From Gynuella sunshinyii YC6258 (GTDB lineage: Bacteria > Pseudomonadota > Gammaproteobacteria > Pseudomonadales > Natronospirillaceae), in NCBI RefSeq assembly GCF_000940805.1, contig NZ_CP007142.1:3324593-3388592 (forward strand): a stretch of DNA of 64,000 bases, in the 5' to 3' direction. Made by a program: the position numbers and the translations under genes. Below the pieces are notes generated by a model. The model searched no databases, was not told the DNA's origin, and was given only the letters and a program-made list of their open reading frames with translations. Below, piece after piece: positions 57,033 to 64,000 of this stretch; positions within the stretch are counted from its first letter, which is position 1, and every line of letters begins with the position of its first letter.

Positions 57033-57860
57033 TTAGCGTCCAGGTCGATATCGATACACCCGAATACTCGGAGCAATGGGGTCTTCCTCCAATTGATTGT
57101 CGTTTCTGATTTTACGCTGGCGTTTTTCAGGAGGAAGAGAGTCTGGAATCGAAAATGCTGGCATTCCTTGCTCTCTAGGGAAGAAAATCGGTAAAGCCAC
57201 ATTAAAGGCTGTTCGTTCTCCATTTCCATATAGTATGTTGGCTCGCATAATTGGGCTAAGGTTTTGTACCAATGCCAAAACTTCTGTATCGGGCAAACTC
57301 CCCAGGCGATCGTACTGAACTTTAATGTGTGGAGCCAATACATCAAAGCGCATTAGTTTTTTGAGTGCTTCCTGTTTTGAAATCCTTTGAATGCTTTTTC
57401 CACTTTTGTACCAGTTAAAGCTTATTTTTGCTGGATTTTGTCGTAAGACGGGTATGGTTCGCGTGACCTGTTTGAGATTAAGTCGAGCCAGTCCTTTAGC
57501 GGCAAGCTCATTGGCCAAGTTCGAATGTCTGGAGATTAATTCGTATTTGTACCTGTTCAGGTCATTTGGAGAGTCTTCTCTGATCTTTTTGATGTAGTCC
57601 GCAAAGTCTGCTTTTAGTTGATTGATCTCAGTGACCTGGTTCAGCATTTTTTCATCGCTTGCAACTAATCCGTAGTAAGCGATGGTTTCGCGACCGTCCA
57701 TCCCATCCCGATACCAAAAATCCGTGATTGCTTCATGAATTCCTTGTGCTGCGGTTTGGTAGCCATGACACCAGCAGGTAACTTGGTTTTGTTGTAAGTA
57801 CTGCCCAAGGGATTGAGTTAAAGACAGTAGAGTGTCGAAAGTATGTTCTAGCTGCTGCAT
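57033..57860 (-). CDS. Tus-like DNA replication terminus site-binding protein
   Basis: A 275-residue soluble protein that resembles E. coli Tus (309 residues). The clearest match is the segment beginning TIPVLRQNPAKISFNWYKSG and continuing through KSIQRISKQEALKKL (about residues 135-170), which follows the same spacing as Tus LTVLHDPATLRFGW and the KHIIKNLHRDEVLAQL after it (V-L-x3-PA-x2-F-x-W, then K-x-I, then E-x-L-x2-L). The C-terminus IAPSIRVYRYRPG also recalls Tus. If correct, it binds Ter sites and blocks replication forks from one side. Part of the N-terminal domain is shorter than in Tus. The start is ATG 57860 (a TTG at 57869 is in frame). Confidence 0.7.
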   Translation of the reverse strand: MQQLEHTFDTLLSLTQSLGQYLQQNQVTCWCHGYQTAAQGIHEAITDFWYRDGMDGRETIAYYGLVASDEKMLNQVTEINQLKADFADYIKKIREDSPNDLNRYKYELISRHSNLANELAAKGLARLNLKQVTRTIPVLRQNPAKISFNWYKSGKSIQRISKQEALKKLMRFDVLAPHIKVQYDRLGSLPDTEVLALVQNLSPIMRANILYGNGERTAFNVALPIFFPREQGMPAFSIPDSLPPEKRQRKIRNDNQLEEDPIAPSIRVYRYRPGR

Positions 57861-58006
57861 AGATACCAACGTGTTTCAATTGTTATATAACAGGTTGTGT
57901 TTGTGTTCTGTCGTTGAGGTGGCAGCTGATTGTTCTACGGTATAATTCTGTATATTCATTGTTACGTGTAATTTTTATCTGCTGCCGACTATAGTTGGAC
58001 CTATTG
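57840..58006. promoter_or_regulatory. Possible Ter-like and palindromic sites beside the Tus-like gene
   Basis: At the start of the Tus-like gene, AGTATGTTCTAGCTGC (57840-57855) shares 12 of 16 positions with E. coli Ter (AGTATGTTGTAACTAA). In the upstream gap two palindromes occur, GTTATATAAC (57882-57891) and TTACGTGTAA (57962-57971), each after ATTG; a third ATTGTTA is at 58002. In E. coli a Ter site overlaps the tus promoter and autoregulates it. These are motif resemblances only. Confidence 0.3.
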
Positions 58007-58903
58007 TTATACAGATTTGTTTTGTGCTGTGAGGTGGTGGTTAAAAAAATCGATTGTTCTTGACCATGCCAGTTCAGCACTCTGTTCATCGTAGCGGGCT
58101 GTGGAGTCATTATGGAACCCATGGTTTACACCAGAGTACATATAGGCTTCATAAGGCACCTTATTTTTCTTTAATATCTCTTCATAGGATGGCCAGGTTG
58201 CATTTACGCGCTTGTCTAGTTCGGCAAAGTGCAGCAGTAAAGGACCTTTAACCTGGTTTACAATATTGTCATTGGCGGGAGTTCCGTAGAAAGGTGATAT
58301 TGCATTCACTGTATCTGGAATTGTTGCGGCAATCATATTGCAAATATATCCGCCAAAACAAAAGCCTACTGCACCGACTTTTCCGTTACCTCTTTCATAT
58401 TGTTTTAGGAATTGTGCCGAAGCTATGAAGTCCTGCTCAATTTTCATTTTATCCATAGAGCTTTGCATGCTTCGACCCTCATCATCATTACCGGGATAAC
58501 CACCCAGAGGGAATAGTGCGTCCGGGGCGAGGGCAATAAAGCCTTTTTTGGCCAGTCTTCGGGCAACGTCTTTTATGTACGGATTTAGTCCCCGATTCTC
58601 ATGTATGACCAGAACAGTGGGGGCGGGTTGTTCAAGCTTAGAGGGTAGAACCAAATAGCCACGACCAGTGCCATGTCCTTTGGGTGAATCAAAATTTTGA
58701 TAACTTGCTGTAATATCCGGATCGTTAAAGGATATTTGTTCAGCTTGCGCATAGTTTGGTAGTAATGCTGCTGTAATGGTATTTGCAGTCAAGCCAGCCA
58801 CCGCCAGCGTTGCAAGCCTGGATACAAACGTACGACGGTCAATGTCGCCATGGGCATATTCGTCGTACCAGTCAAAAGCAATTTGTGGAATCTTTGAATT
58901 CAT
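58007..58903 (-). CDS. Tat-exported dienelactone hydrolase family protein
   Basis: Alpha/beta-hydrolase of 298 residues. The N-terminus carries a twin-arginine signal (DIDRRTFVSRLATLAVAGL, residues about 20-38), so it is folded in the cytoplasm and exported. The catalytic triad is Cys in GAVGFCFGGYI (about residue 170), Asp in LLHFAELDKRVN (about 215) and His in SGVNHGFHN (about 250). Members act on lactones or small esters; the substrate is unknown. Divergence from the Tus-like gene does not help with function. Confidence 0.85.
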   Translation of the reverse strand: MNSKIPQIAFDWYDEYAHGDIDRRTFVSRLATLAVAGLTANTITAALLPNYAQAEQISFNDPDITASYQNFDSPKGHGTGRGYLVLPSKLEQPAPTVLVIHENRGLNPYIKDVARRLAKKGFIALAPDALFPLGGYPGNDDEGRSMQSSMDKMKIEQDFIASAQFLKQYERGNGKVGAVGFCFGGYICNMIAATIPDTVNAISPFYGTPANDNIVNQVKGPLLLHFAELDKRVNATWPSYEEILKKNKVPYEAYMYSGVNHGFHNDSTARYDEQSAELAWSRTIDFFNHHLTAQNKSV

Positions 58904-59029
58904 TGTTCTTCTCTCCTGCGCTCTTATCTTTATCTGGTGAAAGAAACATCAGATAGGAAATCATCTTAGGGTAAGAAAAGTTTTCACCACAAGTGCATGA
59001 GCTCTTCAAGAAGGTCAGAGAGGTGTAAA

Positions 59030-59058
59030 TTAAAAAGGGCTGCCATCGGGCAGCCCTT
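59030..59058 (-). terminator. Intrinsic terminator of rne
   Basis: On the minus strand AAGGGCTGCC and GGCAGCCCTT form a perfect 10-base stem with a 4-base loop, followed by T residues (A run at 59032-59036 on the plus strand). It lies ten bases after the rne stop codon. Confidence 0.88.
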
Positions 59059-59067
59059 GGAGTGGAG

Positions 59068-61614
59068 TTATTCTTCCTGAATGCCGGGTCCGGTGGTATT
59101 TTTCTCCTCTTCGAGCATTCTTCGTTTTATTTCTCTTGGATCATTAAATGCTCGTTTTGGTGCTGAAGACTCATTATCCGGATCCTGAGGTTTCTCGGCC
59201 TCCGATTTATTGGTCTTTGTTTCTTGCGCCGGCTTTGGTTGGGTTGCCTCCTGGTTGGAAGGTTGTGTCTCAACCGTTGCTATGGCAGGTGCTTTTGTTT
59301 CTACAGGTTTTACTTCTGGAGCATCCGGCTGTTTGGCGGTGTTGTCAGTGCTGTTGGTAACTGGCTGGGCCTTAGTTTCTGGTTCAGCTTTTACTTCAGG
59401 GGTTGAGGTTTCAACACTGTTTTTCGTTGCTTTGAAATCAAAAACCTCTGGTGCAGAAGTTGTATCCTGAGGAGTGTTCTGAAGATTCTGAACTGGTGCA
59501 TCAGGGTTTTGGCTGCTCTCGCTGGCGTTGGGTTGTTGTCTCTGTCGACGAGGTGCTTTACTGGATGAACTGCGTTTTTTGCGGTTGGACCCCTTTTCTT
59601 CATTAGCAACAGTACCGCGATTGTCGCGGTCAGGTCTGCGGTTACTCGGCTCTTTTTTGGGGGTGTTTTTCGCGGCCGAAGATGGCTGCTGTTCCGAATT
59701 ATTGCTTGGTGTTGCCTTTGAACGACGTTCATCATCTCTGTTTTTTGGCGCACGTTCCGGTCTGGGTTTGTTAGTACGTGGTTTGTTTTTGCTGGCACTA
59801 TTACCTTGGGTACGCTGAGATGGTGTTTTTCTGACGTCTTTTGCTTGTCTGGATCTACTAGTATTTTGGGGCTCAGATTGAACTGATTCGGTGGTTTTTG
59901 AGGTACCGCCAAATATCCCGGCAATGCTGCCGATCAGGCTTCCAAGCAAGCTTTTCTTTTGTTCATCGCTCTGTTGCTGTATCTCGCGGGATGGTGGCTG
60001 AGGAGCTGGTGAACTTGGTGTGGCGATTGTACTAATGGCCGGTTTTTCTGCTGGTTTATGTGAATGTTCTTCTTTGTCTGTATCTCCAGCGTCGACTTCG
60101 GTGAGCTGAATGGCGAAGCTTGGTTCTGCAGATGTGATCAGTTCGCTGTCGTCTCTAACTCTGATGACTTCATAATGAGGAGTCTCCAATGCTGCATTGG
60201 GGATGATCAATACCTGAGCTTTGGTACGGGCTTCAATATCACCAATGGCTTTTCTTTTCTCATTCAGCAGAAATGTTGCAACTGAAATTGGTAATATTGC
60301 GCGTATTTGTGCAGTTCTTTCTTTCAGGCTTTCTTCTTCGACGAGACGTAAAATTGCCAGTGCCAAAGATTTAACATCCCGTATGACTCCCTGGCCATTA
60401 CAGCGAGGGCAGACGTGTCCACTTGTTTCCTCAAGAGATGGTCTGAGTCGTTGACGTGACATTTCAAGCAGGCCGAATCTTGAAATACGGCCAACCTGAA
60501 CCCTGGCCCGATCCGACTCGGTGGCATCTTTAAGTTTGTTTTCGACTTCCCTTTGGTTTTTGGGGTTATTCATGTCGATAAAATCGATGACAATTAATCC
60601 GCCCATATCGCGCAGACGTAATTGTCTGGCTATTTCCTCAGCAGCTTCGATATTTGTGTTCAGGGCAGTTTCTTCAATATCCACCCCTTTAGTTGCTCTG
60701 GAGGAGTTGATATCGATAGATACCAGTGCTTCAGTTGGATCGATAACAATGGAGCCACCTGAAGGGAGCTTCACTTCCCGCTGGAAGGCAGTTTCTATCT
60801 GGGTTTCAATCTGGTAACGGTTGAACAAAGGAACCGATTCTGAATAGAGTTTGATCTTAGGAAGATAGGAAGGCATTACCTTCTGGACAAAGTCTATTGC
60901 ATAATCATAAACGGCTTTGTTATCGATCAATACTTCGCCAATATCCTGGCGAAGGTAATCTCTAATCGCACGAATAATGACATTTGATTCCTGAAGGATC
61001 AGAAAAGGAGCTTCGCGCTCTTTGGACACTCCCGTGATGCTTTCCCAGAGCTGTAGCAAATAATCCAGGTCCCATTGAAGCTCTTCAGAACTACGCCCGA
61101 TTCCGGCTGTACGAACAATGATGCCCATGCCTTCCGGCACATTAACACCTTGGAGGGCTTCGCGGAGTTGAGCACGGTCTTCACCTTCTATGCGCCTTGA
61201 TATTCCACCCGCTTTTGGATTGTTGGGCATCAATACGAGATAACGACCAGCCAGACTGATCATTGATGTCAGGGCTGCTCCTTTGTTGCCTCTTTCTTCC
61301 TTATCAACCTGGACAATGATTTCTGTGCCTTCCTTCAAAACATCTTTTATGTTGATGCGTCCGGAAACGTTTGGATCAATGAAGTATTCGCGGGAGATTT
61401 CTTTGAGAGGGAGAAATCCATGTCTCTCTGAGCCGTAATCCACAAAAGCTGCTTCAAGACTGGGCTCTATTCTGGTTATTTTTCCTTTATATATATTGGC
61501 TTTTTTTTGTTCGCGGAATCCGCTTTCTATATCGAGGTCATATAATTTCTGGCCATCCACCAGTGCAACTCGGATTTCCTCGGATTGAGTTGCGTTAATC
61601 AACATTCTTTTCAT
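59068..61614 (-). CDS. rne: Ribonuclease E
   Basis: Endoribonuclease that starts decay of most mRNAs and matures tRNA and rRNA; scaffold of the degradosome. The 848 residues comprise the N-terminal catalytic half (S1 domain about 36-120; catalytic Asp residues within [11 protein letters not shown] and VIDFIDMNN; zinc-link CPRCNGQG about residue 404) and a long C-terminal half of low complexity rich in Pro, Ser, Asn, Gln, Lys and Glu, the expected scaffold, though shorter than in E. coli (1061 residues). In E. coli rne is divergent from rluC, as here. Confidence 0.96.
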   Translation of the reverse strand: MKRMLINATQSEEIRVALVDGQKLYDLDIESGFREQKKANIYKGKITRIEPSLEAAFVDYGSERHGFLPLKEISREYFIDPNVSGRINIKDVLKEGTEIIVQVDKEERGNKGAALTSMISLAGRYLVLMPNNPKAGGISRRIEGEDRAQLREALQGVNVPEGMGIIVRTAGIGRSSEELQWDLDYLLQLWESITGVSKEREAPFLILQESNVIIRAIRDYLRQDIGEVLIDNKAVYDYAIDFVQKVMPSYLPKIKLYSESVPLFNRYQIETQIETAFQREVKLPSGGSIVIDPTEALVSIDINSSRATKGVDIEETALNTNIEAAEEIARQLRLRDMGGLIVIDFIDMNNPKNQREVENKLKDATESDRARVQVGRISRFGLLEMSRQRLRPSLEETSGHVCPRCNGQGVIRDVKSLALAILRLVEEESLKERTAQIRAILPISVATFLLNEKRKAIGDIEARTKAQVLIIPNAALETPHYEVIRVRDDSELITSAEPSFAIQLTEVDAGDTDKEEHSHKPAEKPAISTIATPSSPAPQPPSREIQQQSDEQKKSLLGSLIGSIAGIFGGTSKTTESVQSEPQNTSRSRQAKDVRKTPSQRTQGNSASKNKPRTNKPRPERAPKNRDDERRSKATPSNNSEQQPSSAAKNTPKKEPSNRRPDRDNRGTVANEEKGSNRKKRSSSSKAPRRQRQQPNASESSQNPDAPVQNLQNTPQDTTSAPEVFDFKATKNSVETSTPEVKAEPETKAQPVTNSTDNTAKQPDAPEVKPVETKAPAIATVETQPSNQEATQPKPAQETKTNKSEAEKPQDPDNESSAPKRAFNDPREIKRRMLEEEKNTTGPGIQEE

Positions 61615-62217
61615 GCTGTTGATATGCTCTTAATCATGTCAAAGTCATGAAAAGCAAGAAACCAGATAGCTTTATTACCTGCTCTTGTACTACAAAATTG
61701 TCTCTGAGAAGGGGATATATGTTAAGCCCCGCTCTATTCTGGCTTCGTACTATAGTAACTAGCCGTGCAAACAGAAGCAGTTGGCTTCCATTTTTATTGT
61801 AATACCGGGCAGTCATATGGACTGCCAGCATCTAATAATCTGGTTTAGTGCTTTTCTTCTAAGTTAGCTGGTAAGCATCTGATCTACTGTATTCAGATAC
61901 TATCAATCCGTTTTTTCGTACAGTCAGCCTTCGGTAGTCTTGAATTCTTCTCTAGTGATTTCAGGATAGGCCTGTGATCAAGTTTAGGCTAAATCGTGTG
62001 CTGTACGTTTGATTTGCGATGTTTAAAAAAAGCGCCGTGTTCTTTGTAGCGACTCATCTGCTAAACCTTTAAGGATGTTCGGTCATGTAGGACCAGATGC
62101 TCTCCTCAGCATATTTGCCCTATATGGGCTAAAGGAATATAGCAGTTAAGTTACAGTGCTTCAATCAATGAAGAAATGTTAATATTGGCATGCATAATTT
62201 GTAGCGGAGCATACCCA
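61615..62217. other. About 600-base divergent rne-rluC intergenic region
   Basis: No gene is seen. By analogy with E. coli, where rne has a long structured 5' leader that is the target of autoregulation, much of the 61615-62160 stretch may be the rne untranslated region. A GCCC-TATAT-GGGC inverted repeat with flanking TTT/AAA occurs near 62118-62135. I could not identify the promoters reliably. Confidence 0.5.
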
Positions 62218-63153
62218 TTGTCAGGAGTTCAGTTTATTACTGTTCAGGAGGATCGAGCTGGTCAGAGGCTCGACAATTTTTTGTTATCACAGTTAAAAGG
62301 AGTTCCTAAAAGTTGGGTTTATCGTGTTATTAGAAAAGGAGAGGTCAGGGTTAATCGTAAGCGGTGCAAACCGTTGCAAACTTTGATGGCCGGTGATTTG
62401 ATTCGGATTCCGCCGGTCAGAACGTCAGAAGCCAGGGCGCCAGTTGTGATAAAGCCGGAATTTGCCAGTTCTCTGGAATCCCGGATTTTGTTCGAAGACG
62501 ATGGGATGCTGATAATCAATAAACCATATGGTATGGCTGTGCATGGTGGAAGTGGTGTATCTCTGGGGTTAATTGAAGCTTTAAGAGCAGCCAGACCAGA
62601 CGCGCATTTCCTCGAATTGGTTCATCGACTGGATAAAGATACCTCCGGATGCCTGATGGTTGCGAAGAAAAGAAGTTTTTTGAAGCAACTTCAGCAGGCA
62701 ATCAAAGATAAACAGGTTGCCAAAATTTATCAGTGTCTGGTGGTTGGGGAGTGGCCGGAGGATATCACCAGGGTGACTGCGCCTTTGTTAAAGCTGAGCC
62801 GCCAGTCTGGAGAGCGTTATGTTAAGGTCAGTGTTGAAGGAAAGCCTTGTTTGACGACGTTTGAGGTATTGCAGCGTTATCGTGGCTATACCTTGTTAAA
62901 GGCTTCGCCCGTTACCGGTCGCACGCATCAGATAAGAGTGCACTGTCAGTTTAATCGTTGCCCGATTGTTGGTGATGATAAGTATTGTTCTGAGGCTGAC
63001 TTGGAGTTGGCCAACAGGACTGGGTTGGACCGGCTGTTTTTGCATGCTATCAGGCTGGAGTTGACTCATCCTTTGTCGAATGAGCAAATTATGGTTGATG
63101 CTGACCCGGGTGATAAATGGTATGCAGGATTGGAATTGTTGGAGCAGCTCTGA
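62218..63153 (+). CDS. rluC: 23S rRNA pseudouridine synthase RluC
   Basis: Makes pseudouridine at positions 955, 2504 and 2580 of 23S rRNA (E. coli numbering). The protein of about 311 residues has the N-terminal S4 domain (GQRLDNFLLSQLKGVPKSWVYRVIRKG) and the catalytic RluA-family domain with the essential Asp in ELVHRLDKDTSGCLMVAKK (about residue 145), and LKASPVTGRTHQIRVHCQF. The TTG at 62218 is preferred: GGAG lies eight bases upstream and the length before the S4 domain then equals that of E. coli RluC. An upstream ATG (62176) is also in frame. Confidence 0.93.
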   Translation: MSGVQFITVQEDRAGQRLDNFLLSQLKGVPKSWVYRVIRKGEVRVNRKRCKPLQTLMAGDLIRIPPVRTSEARAPVVIKPEFASSLESRILFEDDGMLIINKPYGMAVHGGSGVSLGLIEALRAARPDAHFLELVHRLDKDTSGCLMVAKKRSFLKQLQQAIKDKQVAKIYQCLVVGEWPEDITRVTAPLLKLSRQSGERYVKVSVEGKPCLTTFEVLQRYRGYTLLKASPVTGRTHQIRVHCQFNRCPIVGDDKYCSEADLELANRTGLDRLFLHAIRLELTHPLSNEQIMVDADPGDKWYAGLELLEQL

Positions 63154-63201
63154 CACATTGTCATAGCAACTTAATATTTTTGCTTTTTAAGGGGAAATGG
63201 T

Positions 63202-64000
63202 TTGAATCAGTGGGATGAAGCGGAAACTGCAGAAGGTAAGGTCATGCAGAAGCAACAGGAGTTAGAGCAAAAGCAGTGGGTGCTGTTGGAAAAAGCGGTT
63301 CTGGCGAGTACTAAGGAGGCCCGTAAAAGTCGGATATGGGGGATCTTCTTTAAGCTGCTGACTTTTGGTTATTTGATTGCGGTTCTGGCTATCTATTTGC
63401 AACAGAGCAATTTAAATGGGGTTTCCGCTAGTACAGGTGGGCATGTAGCGGTCGTTCAGGTAAGGGGAGAAATTGCATCGGATTCTGAGGCTTCCGCCGA
63501 TAACATCATTTCTGGCTTGCGGGCAGCTTTTGATCACCCGGATACTAAGGTTGTTGTATTAAAGATCAACAGTCCAGGTGGCAGCCCTGTTCAGTCCGGG
63601 TATGTTTATGATGAAGTCATGCGCCTGAAAGCGTTGCACTCCGATGTCCCGGTATATGCCGTAATTTCTGATACCGGGGCGAGTGGGGCGTACTACATTG
63701 CTGCGGCAGCCGACTATATATATGCGGATAAGGCGAGTATTGTCGGCTCCATTGGTGTTACGGCGGTGAGTTTTGGCTTTCCTGAGGCGATGCAGAAGTT
63801 GGGGGTGGAACGTCGCCAGTTTACGTCTGGAGAGCATAAAGCCTTTCTTGACGCTTTTGCTCCGCTTAAAGAGGATGAAAAAAAGCTGTTTGAGGCATTG
63901 CTGAACAATGTGCATCAGCAGTTTATCGCGGCCGTTAAGCAAGGGCGTGGCGAGCGCTTGAAAGATGATCCAAATATGTTTTCGGGATTGTTCTGGAGTG
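63202..64000 (+). CDS. sppA: Signal peptide peptidase SppA-type (S49), partial
   Basis: Inner-membrane serine peptidase that degrades signal peptides. Only the first 266 residues are inside the window. A cytoplasmic N-terminus is followed by a membrane helix (about residues 50-70, LLTFGYLIAVLAIYLQ), then the S49 domain with VKINSPGGSP-like KINSPGGSPVQSG (about residue 118) and the nucleophile Ser in ISDTGASGAYYIAAAADYI. The size is that of the short PA2973-type enzyme. Start is a TTG at 63202 with AAGGGG seven bases upstream. The pairing with rluC resembles Pseudomonas, where a HAD phosphatase gene lies between the two; it is missing here. Confidence 0.9.
   Translation, partial: MNQWDEAETAEGKVMQKQQELEQKQWVLLEKAVLASTKEARKSRIWGIFFKLLTFGYLIAVLAIYLQQSNLNGVSASTGGHVAVVQVRGEIASDSEASADNIISGLRAAFDHPDTKVVVLKINSPGGSPVQSGYVYDEVMRLKALHSDVPVYAVISDTGASGAYYIAAAADYIYADKASIVGSIGVTAVSFGFPEAMQKLGVERRQFTSGEHKAFLDAFAPLKEDEKKLFEALLNNVHQQFIAAVKQGRGERLKDDPNMFSGLFWS

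Noticed and set aside
57781..57800. Ter site at TTTTGTTGTAAGTACT inside the Tus-like gene
   Set aside because: 11 of 16 matches but the critical C of Ter is G here, and it lies within codons.

Overview
The window is a stretch of gammaproteobacterial chromosome. Gene content and order recall Pseudomonas and its marine relatives: leuS / ybeL-like / lnt; ffh-ypjD-corB; mtnP / csiV / mfd next to the nqr operon; rne divergent from rluC followed by sppA. The Na+-pumping NADH dehydrogenase, an E. coli-type pyrBI pair (not the Pseudomonas pyrB-pyrC' type), short-chain housekeeping genes of moderate GC and many TTG/GTG starts fit a marine Oceanospirillales-like organism. I cannot name the species from the sequence alone.

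Layout. 1-12.7 kb: tRNA charging (leuS, cut by the window edge), lipoprotein acylation (lnt), a glycerolipid-type acyltransferase translationally coupled to a DUF2946-like protein and followed by a PCuAC copper chaperone, YciH, a GT2 glycosyltransferase, TrmJ, a Yip1-like membrane protein, CorB-like and YpjD membrane proteins and SRP protein Ffh. 12.3-18.1 kb: proline catabolism (Lrp-type putR divergent from a type B putA), an SGNH hydrolase and an orphan OmpR-type regulator that has lost its phosphoacceptor aspartate. 18.2-21.6 kb: a glutamine amidotransferase, tRNA-Glu directly followed by 19 perfect copies of a hexamer, a ComEA-like secreted HhH protein, a short intergenic stretch packed with GGA motifs that looks like a CsrA/RsmA-sequestering RNA, and pyrBI.

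21.7-34.9 kb is an accessory polysaccharide locus: MarR-type EPS regulator, nucleotide-sugar epimerase, UDP-glucose dehydrogenase, initiating sugar-phosphate transferase, three GT4 glycosyltransferases, a Wzy-like and a second O-antigen ligase/polymerase-like protein, and a GT-A enzyme on the other strand. Its core (about 26-30.6 kb) is visibly AT-rich and contains a decayed Wzx flippase, a probable polysaccharide-lyase relic and an IS66-family relic, so the locus is a region of transfer and decay. manC (38.7 kb) supplies GDP-mannose next door, after aspC and uvrB.

40-64 kb returns to core genes: tRNA-Val, small conserved proteins (DUF2288, YqgE/AlgH), methylthioinosine phosphorylase, CsiV, Mfd, the complete nqrABCDEF-apbE-nqrM operon (Na+-NQR plus the two factors needed to flavinylate and mature it), soluble transhydrogenase sthA, an MBL-fold hydrolase, a Tus-like replication-terminus binding protein, a Tat-exported dienelactone hydrolase, RNase E, RluC and the start of an SppA-type S49 peptidase. 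No CRISPR array, prophage or complete insertion sequence is visible.
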